From Nymphaea colorata (taxonomy: Eukaryota; Streptophyta; Magnoliopsida; Nymphaeales; Nymphaeaceae), in assembly GCF_008831285.2 (NCBI RefSeq), contig NW_022205194.1, forward strand, positions 1-31,414: a stretch of DNA of 31,414 nucleotides. Direction: 5' to 3'. A model generated the notes under the pieces. It ran no database searches. It saw only the letters and a list, made by a program, of their open reading frames with translations, and was not told the origin of the DNA. Positions 1 to 9,651 of the stretch are shown piece by piece (within the stretch, counting starts at the first letter, position 1; each line of letters opens with the position of its first letter). The position numbers and the translations under genes were made by a program.

Positions 1-1490
1 ATATGAAAGGCTGTGGCCAAATTCTGGGCACAGCCTAAATTGATCTTGGTCTTCAGGGAAGGGAAAATTTGAAAATAGAAACGTAGAACAGATACATGCA
101 CAGCAAAGAATATTCTCATTAATAGAAGTGGGGATATAGAAGCTACATAATAACTAAAAAAAGTAAAAGCTTGATAATCAGTCTATTGTCTCCTCAAATT
201 CCTTTCTATTGGTGGGGAAAGAGCATGAAAAAAAGAGGATGGGGTGTTGGATAACCAATCACTGTAGCCTAAGTGAATTGTATGGAACGGTTAAGCCTTG
301 GCCAATACCCGAATTGATTGTAACCATTCAGCACCTGTGGCTGTGGACAGGTTCGGTGGTAATGACTGGAGCAAACATGCATGTGTAGTATCTCAATCAC
401 ACCTAAAGATTGCAGTAACCTTAATCAAATGAGGGCCTATGTGCAAAAAATATAATAAAAAATTATATTCAATAAAGACTGATGTATTTCTCTTCAAGTG
501 CATTAATCCTTAAAAAGAAATTCAAGATTTTCAGTTTGGCATAACTCAGGTCCCACTGAAAGTGCAAGTATAGTGTTTTGTGTTTGAATGAGAGCACAGA
601 GCGGAGTTTAATTTTATGATAAAAAGGCGTTGGGTAATTCTGGTTGGCATTGTTTGGTAGAAAAAGATCAAATGAAAGGAGAGAGAGGAAGGAGGGAGGG
701 GGTGGAAGCTTCACATTTGTACAACTAAATTTATTGCAAGATATGGAAATTGCATGTCAAATGAATGCCAACCAACCATCTCTATACCATATTTACAATT
801 CCTTCCCTAAAAGTCTTATAAAAATGGGGAAGATACAAAAGCTGATGTGCCCATGCCCATGGAAACTACCAAATCCTAAACAATCAAAAGTAGAAAAAGA
901 AGCGAAGAACCAGAATACCTCATCTTCCTAACTCCTGTATCTTCAACCCAAGCTTGATAAAACAAAAAGAGAAGGAACCAATCCACGTTAGTCACATCAT
1001 CCAAACATGAGATTCTGCATTCTCAGCAAAGGCAACCAAAAATCACACAAAAAAAAATACCACAATTGGAACAACTGAAAAGATGAAGGAAAACCTACGT
1101 TCCTTCTGTCACATGTGACAATCAAGCAAGTCAACAAAACATGAGAAATCCAGACATTAATCCACAGAATTAATGCTGGAGCTAATGAATATGTTGGCAA
1201 AATGTGAGGGTCAAAGTGAAACAAAGATATTAATCCACAAAAGAAAACAACTAACATGCGGCCACCTTAAACAAAAATTTCAAAGAAAAAGCCCATATCC
1301 CCGTTAATATGCGGCCCGATTTCTCAAGCTCTTCCTTTGTCTTCTACGAAGAGTTGGTCACATGTGCATCCCCTAATTCTCACGCTCATCCAATTGAGCC
1401 GACTGCAAGCAGATTACATTTCATAGCCAATTTAAGAGTGAGACTGGACAGATTCTAATTAGTTTTTAATATTTCTTGAAATTTTTATTA
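1..1490. other. No supported gene; intron-like or intergenic sequence
   Basis: AT-rich sequence with no frame I can assign to a protein. On the minus strand it is T-rich with many pyrimidine runs, as expected of a plant intron, which fits the candidate minus-strand first exon near 2 kb having a long first intron that runs off the left edge. Short open frames at 469-714, 644-931 and 997-1257 are low-complexity and match no family I recognise. Confidence 0.5.
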
Positions 1491-1492
1491 AC

Positions 1493-1830
1493 CATATATT
1501 TTCTCTTATTTTCGACAATTATTCGAAAACCAAACTCCTATTCGATCCGAGCGAACCAGCAATTCGGTGATTGCTGCAAGCGGAGGAGATGAACAACAAC
1601 ATGACGATGGCGAGGTGAGCAACCAGAAAACTGAGCAAGGAGAAATGATAGAAAAGGAGCAACAAAGCAGGTGAATCATGGATTTTTTGATGAAGCAGAA
1701 AAATTCGGGAAGCAATGACAGAGTTGAGGAACCTTTCTTCTTCTTTGCCTCTTCTGTCAGCGACAATCGGTCGATTGTGATGGATGCTTGACATCAGTGC
1801 ATGCTGCAATGGTAAGGGCCACAGGGATGA
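1493..1830. other. GC-richer exon-like island, strand unresolved
   Basis: Base composition rises clearly above the surrounding AT-rich DNA. On the plus strand a hydrophilic frame is open from 1493 to 1672, rich in Glu, Gln and Asp towards its end and without a convincing ATG. On the minus strand two overlapping frames are open, one starting at 1809 with a Leu/Phe-rich C-terminal half. A possible minus-strand splice acceptor (pyrimidines then CAG, followed by CATGCACTGATG) lies near 1800, but the reading frame it would join to ATGGTTTCCACCG stops after about 19 codons. None of these frames matches a family I recognise. The stretch may be untranslated exon, promoter or a decayed coding exon. 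Confidence 0.25.
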
Positions 1831-1990
1831 GCGGAAGGTGGATTTTGACCAGAAAGGGGGTGAGGGATTGGCTTTATTATCACAAGTAACACATCTTTTT
1901 TATGTTGAGATTTAGGAAAGGGTCTACAAACCGATCCTAATGGCTTGATCCTAATTCCAGTTTGCAAGATTTGTTGTAGTGAGTACTCAC

Positions 1991-2150
1991 CGGTGGAAAC
2001 CATGATGGATCGGGAGGGAGAGAATGAGAGAGATAATGTAGAGGTAGAGAGAGAGGCGATACATTAGACGCGATTTGGTCTAAGACCCTAGAAGGCAAGA
2101 AGGAAGTTGATATGGAAGAGCAATCAGCACACACGAGGGTAGCACGAGAG
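1991..2150 (-). CDS. Candidate first exon (5' leader and start codon), minus strand
   Basis: Read on the minus strand, a CT-rich leader (2030-2110) leads to ATG at 2003-2001. The codons for Met-Val-Ser-Thr and one extra base follow, and then GTGAGTACTC, a consensus plant GT donor beginning at 1990. A pyrimidine-rich 5' leader, a CATCATGG start context and an immediate strong donor together are what a short first coding exon looks like. The gene would continue leftwards, off the window. I found no convincing second exon in 1-1990, and the joined frame tested at the acceptor near 1800 stops early. Read through without splicing, the frame is 69 codons and resembles nothing known. The 5' boundary of the leader is a guess. 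It could be chance; confidence is low. Confidence 0.25.
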
Positions 2151-2159
2151 AAATCCAAC

Positions 2160-2830
2160 TGACACAATCTGCCTTTTTAAGACATTATGCCCAAACAAGA
2201 ATCTGAAGCCTCCAGTTGATGTGGTTATAGAAAACAGGAACTTCCCAACTGCATATCCAACTAACCTTTCTGGAGTACTAGAAGGCGCTAGTAAAAAGAA
2301 AGACGCCGCAGCGAGACGAAGAGGAGCAAAGCACAACCATTCCAACCCTCTCTGTTTTGTCATGCATTCAATCTTTTGTTGGTTAAAAGAATGGGGAAAT
2401 CCTAGATTTACATTACGCTTCTGCAACTTAACGGGTGGGTTTGAGGGGAGAAAGAGAGAGATAAAAGGTGGAAAAGGTAATCGCACAACTGTGGTTCACA
2501 CAAAATATGCAAATGGCTTGGGCAGGAAAACTCATTCATTGTCCTGACCAAATGGAGAGGTTATTCGCTACGATTCTCATCCTAAAGTATTGGTGATAGG
2601 GCATAACCAAAAATATTGTAGTGACAGTGTGCCAGCATGAATTGTATTTGTACATGCCTGCAGTTGAGACACTATGTCTTGTTTAGATAGTATATCAAAA
2701 CTGGGTTCTGAAATGCAATAAGATATTCTGTTGTGACCATCATGAAATATACATATGTGACGTTAGTCTCTTAATATGGATGATGGTTAACATACTCATG
2801 CCCACCTCTCCATTTAACACGTAAATTTGA
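2160..2830. other. No supported gene; possible promoter-side sequence
   Basis: Overlapping frames are open on both strands here (plus 2221-2547, minus 2124-2486), so neither can be trusted. The plus frame has a short Lys/Arg-rich patch around 2295-2330, and the minus frame is hydrophobic. If the minus-strand first exon near 2 kb is real, this would be its upstream region, but I see only weak TATA-like sequence in it. Confidence 0.3.
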
Positions 2831-2839
2831 CGATAGAAA

Positions 2840-3325
2840 CTCTTTTTGTAAACACGATTTTATTTGAATGAATAATAAAACGAATCCTATAGTTGCTTTA
2901 TTGCAATCTGGTTTGTTTTACTATTTATGACCTCTTTGTAAATGTCTTTTTATCGTAAAACCAGTTCATATGGTATCATTGTTGCATTTAATTTTTCTGA
3001 GTGCTTATTTCCTACTTAAAGGCATGATATTACTTGTGTCTATCATAAAATAAATCATGTGGTTGTGTTATCGCAAGATTTTTTTGTTCTTATTGCATTC
3101 TTGTAAACCCAAATTTATTTTAGGATATCATAAAATGCATATTGCATTTGCATTATTAGAATCTATTTTATCTGACTGCTTATTGCCTTTTATTAAGCAC
3201 ATGTTATCGTAAAACCAATCGATAAAATGATATTATTGCTTTTAATTTTTCTAAGTGTTTATCACATCGTTGTAAACACTATTTTATTTGACCTATGTCT
3301 TAAAACAAATCCTTAAATTGTGTAA
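2840..3325 (+). repeat. Degenerate tandem repeat, unit about 85 bp
   Basis: A TGTAAAC/TGTAAAT phrase recurs at 2847, 2937, 3112 and 3271, with gaps close to one or two multiples of 80-90 bp. It is followed in each unit by TTTTATTTGA-like and TTAAAACAAATCCT-like phrases. A longer shared block, beginning TATCGTAAAACCA and ending near TTTTTCTRAGTG, is seen at 2951 and again at 3205 (offset 254, about three units). Sequence divergence is high and no unit is exact, so this is an old array. No coding potential. Confidence 0.6.
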
Positions 3326-3709
3326 GCAAATATAATAGGACTCAATTAGAGAGCTCGGAGTGCCTTGTAATACTGCATGCTCACCGACTACAGAGACCTA
3401 CTTGCTCGCTCCTGAACAACAGAAAAGAAAAATGGCACAAATCAATAAAAAAAGGTTCACTGTTACTACCCTCTGCTAAACTCTATTTCACCAAGGAACC
3501 GCATAGCACTGAATCTCTCCTTCGGCCAAATCTGCTATTCTTTGTCATCAGGTGGGGTTAGTTGATAATGAGCCCCAGCCCCTGCAGTGTGCAGCATGAG
3601 CAACCAAAGAAAAAAAAAAAAGTTTTGGGCATATTCTACGTCAGTAAAAAAATGATAAAGGAGAAAACAGTTAAAAAAAGAACAAAAAATGAGGGGCCTG
3701 ATTTCGCCA

Positions 3710-3717
3710 CAGAACAC
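3710..3717. repeat. Left target-site duplication of the MITE
   Basis: The 8-mer CAGAACAC directly precedes the left inverted repeat and is repeated exactly at 3970-3977. Confidence 0.85.
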
Positions 3718-3969
3718 CTATGTCACCTGGGTGTGGCAACCCTGATGATGCACCCGCGTCGCGTCTGCGACCCAGATTCGCACCCAGCCCGCACCTTATT
3801 GATTTCAATTTTTTTCAGTTTTTTATCAAATTTGATATTATTAATATATTATAATAATAAATTAATAATAATAATAAATACCCTCGCTGCACCGCCGCAC
3901 CGCAATTTTTTTAGATGTATCGCACCAGCACTAGCAGCCGCACCCATACCCCACACACCAGTGACATAG
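3718..3969. mobile_element. hAT-type MITE, 252 bp, with intact TIRs and 8 bp TSD
   Basis: The element begins CTATGTCACCTGGGTGTGG and its right end, reverse complemented, begins CTATGTCACTGGTGTGTGG. These are terminal inverted repeats of about 19 bp with one gap and one or two changes. It is flanked by the identical 8-mer CAGAACAC at 3710-3717 and 3970-3977. An 8 bp duplication is the hAT-superfamily signature. The ends are GC-rich (multiple GCACC phrases) and the centre is AT-rich with a TAA/AAT tract at 3840-3878. There is no transposase frame, so it is non-autonomous. The exact TSD and near-identical TIRs suggest a fairly young insertion compared with the other repeats here. Confidence 0.85.
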
Positions 3970-3977
3970 CAGAACAC
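3970..3977. repeat. Right target-site duplication of the MITE
   Basis: An exact copy of the left 8-mer, directly following the right inverted repeat. Confidence 0.85.
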
Positions 3978-4810
3978 CCTCAAGGAAAGAAATGTAGAAG
4001 AAACTTGAGGAGGTGAGAGAAAGAAAAAATAATGCTTGTTGTTGTTGGGTTTTACTGCCGCTGCTCAAGCTCCGGTGTGGTCACCGATCGCCATAGATGG
4101 CTGGGGACTTTTTGTTGCTCAACATAAAGCCCTTACAAATATAAGGTGACGATCAAGATTTAAGAGAGTGAGGAGAGATAAAAAGGGAGAAGGAAATAGA
4201 AAAGAAGTCAGACAAAAAGCCACTTTTACTTGTCTTGGGAAATTTGATGTTGACCCATTGTTTTGTACACAACTCTAGTGAAGACCCTTTTATTTTTTCA
4301 ATTATTATCCTACAACCTTTTGGGTTTCAGTAGGGGTCTGGTTGACTCGCACTTTGTAAAAAAATAATTTCAGGACCCAACCAAGAAAGATTTTAGTTGC
4401 GCAGAGTAAGGTAAAGTTTATGTTCAGAATCTCTTATACATGCAGTTGTCGCTGCATTACAAATCGTGCTCCTTCATGATAAAATTCTTTGTAACGTTAC
4501 AATTGCATTATAGCTTGTAGCTGCATGTGTATACATCAATATTGATGATCTATCTCACTACACAAAGGCCCCGTACATTGGATTTAAAAACAGTTTAACA
4601 CATAATTTTGTTTAATTGAACTGTAAAAAAGTAACATATATATGTTTTCCCAATCACTACGAGCGACGTCAATGTATTTAAATCTAAAAATCCAAACCAA
4701 CAATGTTTAGAAAAATAAGAGATAACTCCTTTTGAGAAACACCAAATGTCCACCCAACTTTTCCTTCTGTTTTTCAAACAGATGCTTGATCTCGTCAAAA
4801 GTATTGAAGT
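3978..4810. other. No supported gene
   Basis: Contains a short GC-richer patch (4045-4110) with a nine-codon ATG frame on the minus strand, too little to call. It also has a purine-rich stretch at 4160-4210. At 4568-4590 and 4675-4700 there are weakly inverted GGATTTAAAAAC-like and TTTAAATCTAAAAATCC phrases of the kind seen at old MITE ends, but no duplication of flanking DNA could be found. Confidence 0.4.
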
Positions 4811-4811
4811 A

Positions 4812-4925
4812 ATCACCCAAACGACAAAATTATCCCTTCAGGGGAGCAGGATCTTACCCACCACCTGAAAGAAGGCCAAAGCACTAAAAAATATTAGTCA
4901 CCCAAATGATGAAATTATCCCTTCA
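4812..4925 (+). repeat. Short direct repeat, 85 bp spacing
   Basis: A 29 bp block running from TCACCCAAA to AAATTATCCCTTCA occurs at 4812-4840 and again at 4897-4925, at a constant offset of 85 bases and with a few substitutions. Local tandem duplication; no coding role seen. Confidence 0.7.
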
Positions 4926-5367
4926 AATTGAAAATATAATCAAGAAAATAAAACTAAAAAGGAAGAATTGCTAATTAATGGCTTCCGTACAAACTCCAAA
5001 TTATATAGATCAAGATTGAGGGGATGAGTTTAAGTAGAAAGATGTAACTCACTAATAGCTATATATATGTAACAGGTATTCTGGATCTTACAACCAACAT
5101 GAGCTATTAAGTTAACCAAGTTGAAGAGTACAATTTCAAAAATGTCAATGACTGAAAGCGAGATATATATGTAAAAAAGAATCTCGGGGTTCTTGATGTG
5201 GCAACATGCAGGATTGATCTTGGAATTTTGCCTCTAAGGCGAAGATTTTTGTGGAAAAATCTCGCACATAAAAATTGTGGAACTAGAATATAGAACCAAA
5301 ACTGAGTATGTTTTTCCTTTGTTAGCTAAAATTAATTTTAAGTCTGATAATAGGATAGAAATAAAAC

Positions 5368-5427
5368 AAAAGAATTAGTCAACCTGTAAAAATAAGCCAA
5401 AGAATTAGCCAACATGTAAAACTAATC
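5368..5427 (+). repeat. Tandem duplication of 30 bp
   Basis: AAAGAATTAGYCAACMTGTA is repeated at 5368 and 5398 with an offset of exactly 30 bases and three or four mismatches in each unit. Confidence 0.7.
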
Positions 5428-5611
5428 GGAAGGCGGATATTAAAAGCACCAAAGGAAGAATATCATTTTGTTCTTCATTGCTTTGGTTGGCAATCGCCAT
5501 GATTTCTTGATGTATAGATACACCTTTTGATGGAGGGAAATTGTAACAGTGAAAGCAACATAATAGTTTATTTTTCAGGGCTTATTTCATCTTTCCAACG
5601 ATGTCTTTCAA

Positions 5612-6043
5612 CATGTGGCTGTTTTTTCTTTCCCCTTAGTGCATTGACTTGTAAGGAATAGATCCCGCGAGACATATCTTTGATTGACTGGAACTGGAAC
5701 TTGCTAGGAGAAAGTTGTGGATATTTATCCATACCGGTGATTTTTGTGGCTGGTATATATGCCCTATGGGGGATTTTTGTCGCCGTTAAATCGTATGTAT
5801 ACTGGTCATTGTTAAATGTTAACACCCATATATGTCTTCACCGCTTTAAAACTTCAACGGTTGTTTTTTCCACCAGTAAATTGTGTCATAGCCAGTACCA
5901 AAGAAAGAAGCACATAGTACCACTATTATTTTAAGCAAGCACGCAACCGCCCGTTTCAGCTGCTTCTTATCACAAAAGTGTCCCCCCCCCCTCTCCGTTT
6001 TGTGATTGACACTTGCATTTTTTCTATTTTCATATTTCATGTT
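5612..6043 (+). mobile_element. CACTA-like subterminal remnant, copy 1
   Basis: Shares a colinear series of blocks with 8604-9134: CAYGTGGCTG near the start, CCCCTTAGTGC, a GACATATYTTTG block, an ATACCGGTGA phrase (5731), and a T-rich tail with ACTTGYATT followed by TCTATTT. In between are several short phrases of the ACCGGT, CTGGTATA and CACCRGTA kind. Arrays of such short motifs are typical of the subterminal regions of plant CACTA (En/Spm) elements, where transposase binds. The terminal CACTA sequence itself was not found at a clean boundary, and there is no transposase frame. A run of ten C (5982-5991) lies near the right end. The superfamily assignment is an inference; the homology between the two copies is directly visible. 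Confidence 0.5.
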
Positions 6044-7858
6044 AGCTATGTTTTTGTTTTAATTTACTTTTTTCTCAACAACATTTAAGATTTAACCAAG
6101 GTTGTATGTCGAATTAAACCATGTCAAATTTACCATGTTTCTGATATTCATCATGACATCTGCAGCCGCACAAATAGTCTAAAGTTACATCTAACAAACA
6201 ATGTACCATAATCACATATAGATGTACGTGTTTTGGACATTAATTGAGATGGCCAAAAATCCAGTTCAAAATCCAATTTGTTGGAAGACAACATTATTTG
6301 AGAGTGTTTCTTTCTTAAATTCATGGCAAGTACTGTTCTCAAGAAATTCAAAGCAATTGAATAACCCATAAATTTTCAGGACTTGGTTTCTAATGACTCA
6401 ATTTGAGCAAGTGACCAGAAGGCCCATCCTACCCTTGGCCCTACACTATTATCAGCCGAAAGATCAGAAAGGAAAGATCTTGTGGAAGAAAATCTAAAAA
6501 ATAATGGATGTGAAATGAAAACTGCTAACTAGCAGGTAAAAACTGAATGTTTCCACCGGCTCAGCCTTTCCAACCTCTTGATCCTAGAATGCAGTCCCAA
6601 ACTGAAACTCAACCAGTCACACAGGCAAACATAAGGTGCAGTGCACATGCAAATGGAAGCAAGAAGTCCATAGGAAATACTGAAGAAGTTTCTTTAGAAC
6701 TGTTTGTGAAAATATAATGTCATTTAAGGCTACTTCTCCAAGTTAATATAAAAATAATCAACTATGAAACTGTTCCTTTACAAATTACAACTTTTCAATG
6801 AAATAAGTCTTGTTTATAGGGAAATATTGACTTGTTATATAAAATATGACATCCTTTTAAAGTGCCCATCCCACAATTAAGGAACTGATTTTCAGAAGTA
6901 CCTAGGACTAATGAAAGGTTATGGAAGACTGATTTTTTTTTATCCTATCTCTACTGAGGAACTTCAAGACTGATGACCTTAAAAAAATTCACTCTCGGTG
7001 GATCCTCGCAATGCAATGTGGTTAGACCCTCATGTTGGTCTGAATGAATCAGCCTTTTAGAGGAGGGTGAGTCAGGGCCTGCTACTAAAGAGCATAGCAA
7101 GTTACAAGTCTCAGTAGGACATGTATTTTTATTACTATAGGTTAGGTGAGGTTACCATTATCCTTTTTTTGGTGACAAATCTTATGTCCCTAATAAAGGG
7201 AATCTATCAATTTTTCAAGGTTTCAAAACCAAAAAGGCATGGAAGCACATGAGATGTAGCTCCAGTTCCTTCAAAAAGGTAAGATCTTTGGTGCAAAAAG
7301 AATGGACAAATGAGATAACAAAGAAAAATAAACGGCTCCAATTCCTATCTCAGTTTATTTGAAATATACCACATATATAATCATCATTCACATTATCGAT
7401 TGACAAGAATTTTCAGGGTTTTTCAAAATAGATGAATTTCTTTGTACGACGAAGGGTGTTAAAAAGATTGAAACGTTGTTTGACGTAATAAAATGATTGA
7501 CAAACACCTGCTTCATTAATTGAAGAAAAAAGTTAAAATCTTGAGCAATTTCTATGAAAAAAATCACACTTTGTACATACACTCTCCCTGGGCCTTTTTT
7601 TCATTAATATTGATACTTATAAAGTAGACGAAAATATCGAAGAAATTGTCAAAAAGATGTGGCCCATAAAAATCTTTCTATTCAGGTATTTTCTTCTTAT
7701 TAGGGTAAAATTGTCTTTTTCATACTTAAAAACAGTGGGGCATGTGCCTGTAGGTAATTGTATAAATAAAAATGGTTACTTGTAACTTTTCAGAAGAAAA
7801 ATGCATCAAACCTAATCGTTCTCATTAATTATTTTTCCGGTCTAATTTGTCTAGCAAC
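6044..7858. other. No supported gene or element
   Basis: AT-rich sequence with only short chance frames (6151-6369 minus, 7388-7582 minus). I see no splice-bounded coding stretch, no RNA gene and no clear inverted or tandem repeat in this interval. Confidence 0.5.
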
Positions 7859-7880
7859 ATATATATATGTGTGTGTGTGT
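7859..7880 (+). repeat. (AT)n(GT)n microsatellite
   Basis: A compound dinucleotide run of about four AT units followed by about six GT units, immediately left of the inverted repeat arm that starts at 7911. Confidence 0.85.
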
Positions 7881-7910
7881 AAAGTGGTGCATGGATTGAT
7901 GAGTTCGATT

Positions 7911-7986
7911 CAATGACGGTAGGAAGGTATTCATACTCCACCCCATATACTGCATTATTCGTTCATTACAAAAGAATCTCATCTTA
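7911..7986 (+). repeat. Left arm of an imperfect 75 bp inverted repeat
   Basis: Begins CAATGACGG and contains TATTCATACTCCACC, ATACTGCAT and AAGAATCTCA. The same blocks occur in the same order on the opposite strand at 8349-8423. Arm identity is about 80 percent by eye, with a loop of about 360 bases. Confidence 0.75.
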
Positions 7987-8049
7987 TTCTGATGTACCAT
8001 CTGGGGTTCTTCTCAATGACAAACTGTCATTTATTACAGCATCATACTA

Positions 8050-8066
8050 CTAATGGTATCAGCTTG
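8050..8066 (+). other. Weak tRNA-Met-type primer-binding-site resemblance
   Basis: TGGTATCAGCTTGG resembles the common plant retrotransposon primer-binding site TGGTATCAGAGCTTGG with two bases missing. It lies in the loop of the inverted repeat. No LTR end (CA) is directly adjacent and no coding remnant follows, so it may be coincidence. Confidence 0.2.
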
Positions 8067-8348
8067 GTTTTGAATTGAAATAACATTGTTGTATTCAATG
8101 ACGTGGATGTCAAAAGAAAAAACATAGAGTAGAAAGAAAACCCAACTCCTAGGTTGGACCACTAATCATTTGTTTGTAAATATGCTCAATGTTATTCCAT
8201 ACACTAAGGCATGATCATGTTTGCAGTACAATAACTAGAACTATGTACAAGACAATCTTGGGCATCTAAGCCTTTTGTTACGAGAAACATTACTAAAAAT
8301 AAATAGATATTCAAAAACTTTTCAGATCGTCCTCTAGAGGTTCTTTTA

Positions 8349-8423
8349 TAAGGTGAGATTCTTTATACATAACAAATGATGCAGTATACAAGGTGGAGTA
8401 TGAATAACTTCTTCCCGTCATTG
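8349..8423 (-). repeat. Right arm of an imperfect 75 bp inverted repeat
   Basis: The reverse complement begins CAATGACGGG and contains TATTCATACTCCACC, GTATACTGCAT and AAGAATCTCA, matching the arm at 7911-7986. The homology stops within a few bases outside the CAATGACG phrase on both sides. Confidence 0.75.
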
Positions 8424-8587
8424 TATATATACAAGAAAATCTCTTGTCGAGTGAACCAAATTGACTTCAGACTCTGATTCTTTTGAGCAACTTCTCTACA
8501 TACCTTCAACTCTTGCAACCATTCCACCGAAAATAGACAGCCCTCGCCACCATCATCTCTAATTAGCATGGTACGACAATCTGTCAA
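8363..8587 (-). CDS. Weak coding-like frame, unrecognised
   Basis: An ATG-started frame of 74 codons on the minus strand. Its first 50 residues are mixed in composition (acidic Gly-rich patch, then a Glu/Lys/Gln-rich stretch), while the last 20 are hydrophobic and overlap the inverted repeat arm, so the C-terminal part is certainly not an ancestral protein end. No motif recognised. It could be a fragment of a captured or transposon exon, or chance. Confidence 0.15.
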   Translation of the reverse strand: MTDCRTMLIRDDGGEGCLFSVEWLQELKVCREVAQKNQSLKSIWFTRQEIFLYIYNDGKKLFILHLVYCIICYV

Positions 8588-8603
8588 CAGCTGACCATTG
8601 CAT

Positions 8604-9134
8604 CACGTGGCTGAGTTCTGTTCCCCCTTAGTGCGTGGATGCAGAAGGAACACATTTCCTAAGACATATTTTTGGTTGAAAGGCATGGAAATATTTACTA
8701 GAGCCTATAAATGTATTCTTTTGGGGTACAAATTATGTTTGTGCTATTCTTTAAGCATAATAACCTATACAGGTGATGAACGCAACTGGGACAGTCCAAT
8801 ACCGGTGACGGTTAGAACTGGTATAGATCTCTAACGATGAGGTAGTTCGCAGCCGTATATACTTATACCAGTGAAATGTCTCGCCGCTAAGGTATTTATA
8901 CCGGTGTTCTCTAGCACCAGTAGAAATTTGACTGCTATAAACCTATAACAGCGATTTACCACCGCTATATTACCTGAACCCATAACGTAGCCACCACTGT
9001 TATTTGAATCACACAACTCAATGCATGAAATGTGCACCTCGAGTGCCTACCTATAGCTCATGTCTATCTCTCCCTCTACCTCTGTTTTTTAATTAATACT
9101 TGTATTTTTTTTTTCATTTTTCTATTTCACATTT
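8604..9134 (+). mobile_element. CACTA-like subterminal remnant, copy 2
   Basis: The diverged partner of 5612-6043, in the same orientation about 3.0 kb downstream. It is richer in the short motif: ATACCGGTGA at 8800, TATACCAGTG at 8864, ATACCGGTG at 8898 and CACCAGTAG at 8916, interspersed with CCGCTA and GCCGTATA variants on both strands. This alternation of CCGGT and CCAGT phrases in opposing directions is typical of CACTA subterminal repeats. No transposase frame is present. A minus-strand frame (8831-9037) crosses it but is an artefact of the motif array. Confidence 0.55.
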
Positions 9135-9150
9135 TTTTGTTTATTTTTTT

Positions 9151-9241
9151 GTTACGAGATGAGAATTAAAGCTCGTAAATGAAAGTGGGCCCCCTTGTAG
9201 TTATGAGATGAATGGGTTGGGCTCTTGGTCACTATCCAACA
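9151..9241 (-). mobile_element. Ty1/copia 3' LTR fragment
   Basis: On the minus strand the sequence starts TGTTGGATAGTG at 9241, immediately after a polypurine tract. TGTTGG is the commonest start of plant copia LTRs. About 90 bases remain, containing CAACCCATTCATCTC and a GGGGGCCCA phrase, before the sequence runs into the T-rich tail of the CACTA-like copy. The LTR is therefore truncated and its other end is not in view. Confidence 0.65.
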
Positions 9242-9254
9242 TCTCCCACTTGGC
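9242..9254 (-). other. Copia polypurine tract
   Basis: The minus strand reads CCAAGTGGGAGA directly before TGTTGG. This is the characteristic plus-strand primer site of plant Ty1/copia elements, whose consensus is close to AAGTGGGAGATTGTTGG. It fixes the orientation: the internal region lies to the right and the 3' LTR to the left. Confidence 0.7.
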
Positions 9255-9651
9255 CATGAGACCAACAGATTGCTTCCACTATGTATGGGTTTTGTTAATA
9301 TTTAGTTACAAGGTTTTACATAATTGGTTTGTCCTTCGTAACTTGAATTTTCGTTTAAGGTTTGTAGTGATGTTTTCTTTTTAATGGTTTTCCGTCATAG
9401 CCTTTCAAGTATTCAATATATTTCACATTAGTTACGAGATTTTCTTCATGTACAAATATTTTCAACATAACATGTTAAAGCTTAGTCCCATGTGACCACA
9501 ACCTTTGCATAAAAGTCGTCAAGAATTCTTTTGATAATAATGCTAGCAATCATGTAAGCATTTGAAACGTACATGTATATTCTCTTCTTGTTCAACAATG
9601 AAATCAATCCTGGATACTTTTTAACCACCTTACAAAGAGGCAAACCAGGAT

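Noticed and set aside
2124-2547. Overlapping 120-codon minus and 108-codon plus ORFs
   Set aside because: Both strands are open over the same interval and neither shows a recognised motif; at most one could be real.
3562-3969. 135-codon plus-strand ORF
   Set aside because: It runs through a poly-A/AAG stretch and then through the whole hAT-type MITE, ending in its right terminal repeat; it is an artefact of the insertion.
4568-4700. GGCCCCGT...GGATTTAAAAAC and inverted TTTAAATCTAAAAATCC, like ends of a small MITE
   Set aside because: The inverted match is short and imperfect, and no target-site duplication was found; kept only as a remark.
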